64,000 nt of DNA from an uncultured Pelagibacteraceae bacterium (GTDB lineage Bacteria; Pseudomonadota; Alphaproteobacteria; Pelagibacterales; Pelagibacteraceae), in NCBI GenBank assembly GCA_902521805.1, contig CABYTL010000001.1:123167-187166 (forward strand), read 5' to 3'. How positions within the stretch are numbered: the stretch's first letter is position 1; each line of letters begins with the position of its first letter. Shown piece after piece: positions 63,721 through 64,000 of this stretch. The notes under the pieces are model-generated. The model had not been told where the DNA came from. It saw only the letters and a program-made list of their open reading frames with translations, and did no database searches. Both the position numbers and the translations under genes were made by a program.

Positions 63721-64000
63721 ATGATTAAAAAGATAGTTATTAAGGGGGCCAAAGAGCATAATCTAAAAAATGTTTCAGTTGAAATCCCTAAAGATCAATT
63801 TGTTGTAATAACTGGCCTATCAGGTTCAGGAAAATCCTCATTAGCTTTTGATACAATTTATGCAGAAGGTCAACGAAGATATGTTGAGAGCTTATCAGCT
63901 TATGCGAGACAATTTCTAGACAAAATGAAGAAGCCCAACGTTGATCTTATTGAAGGTTTAAGTCCCGCAATTGCCATTGAACAAAAAAATACATCAAAAA
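63721..64000 (+). CDS. uvrA: excinuclease ABC subunit A, 5' part (cut by window end)
   Basis: UvrA recognises DNA damage with UvrB in nucleotide excision repair. The visible 93 residues have [17 protein letters not shown], Walker [21 protein letters not shown] (exactly 20) and [16 protein letters not shown], all diagnostic. The gene continues past 64000. It diverges from ssb across 88 bases. I see no clear LexA box in that gap. Confidence 0.95.
   Translation, partial: MIKKIVIKGAKEHNLKNVSVEIPKDQFVVITGLSGSGKSSLAFDTIYAEGQRRYVESLSAYARQFLDKMKKPNVDLIEGLSPAIAIEQKNTSK

Overview
The window looks like a chromosomal segment of a streamlined marine alphaproteobacterium of the SAR11 (Pelagibacterales) type. 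The evidence is very low GC, Lys/Asn/Ile-rich proteins, almost no spacer DNA (genes usually overlap by 1-14 bases or touch), alphaproteobacterial gene orders (acpS-lepB-rnc-recO, ribD-ribE-ribB-ribH-nusB-thiL-hppA, mltB-rlpA-dacA-tmk-holB-metG-tatD) and a K+-independent H+-pyrophosphatase. The species assignment is inference; no rRNA is present.

Layout. 1-373 is the 3' end of an unrecognised gene. 380-2602 (-) is a soluble lytic transglycosylase. 2645-9964 (+) is a housekeeping operon (dapA, smpB, folK, rel/spoT, pyrE, pdxJ, acpS, lepB, rnc, recO). hemB is on the minus strand. 11042-20525 (+) holds a hydroxylase, rpiB, glyA, nrdR, the riboflavin genes, nusB, thiL and hppA. bamE (-) and a bc1-complex chaperone (+) diverge from overlapping start codons, followed by rpmF-plsX-ihfA-merR-rpmG. 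Then come aroQ (-), ctaA (+), a metY-hydrolase-methyltransferase operon (-), and rplM-rpsI-argC-lipoprotein-hom-two transporters (+).

33452-39522 is the only accessory-looking part. It has a 430-base gene-poor stretch, a minimal MGMT, a small membrane protein, a frameshifted tyrosine recombinase behind a perfect 11-7-11 inverted repeat, three glycosyltransferases, a GIY-YIG protein and tRNA-Glu. Core genes resume with recJ, glpX, a SbmA/BacA-like transporter, an NDUFS4-like subunit, tRNA-Pro, nhaA and gpx. The minus-strand block 45846-54191 covers DNA replication and cell-wall genes. After that come tRNA-Ser, sdhE, recG, a DUF502 protein, an M48 protease, tRNA-Lys, the tgt-ppi-coaD-gyrA-ssb group (-), and the start of uvrA.

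Functional links. hom supplies homoserine for methionine (metY) and threonine. The rib cluster makes riboflavin, but its RibB-linked second domain lacks GTP cyclohydrolase II residues. Four cell-wall genes (slt, mltB, rlpA-like, dacA) remodel peptidoglycan. The points most worth a second look are: the dif-like inverted repeat under the recombinase promoter; three one-base poly(A) frameshifts (two in hom, one in the recombinase); loss of two zinc ligands in Tgt; a degenerate RlpA; a shortened Rel/SpoT; a CxC zinc knuckle in NrdR; and -10 boxes so close to start codons that the mRNAs should be leaderless. I saw no CRISPR array, IS element, recognisable riboswitch or rRNA.
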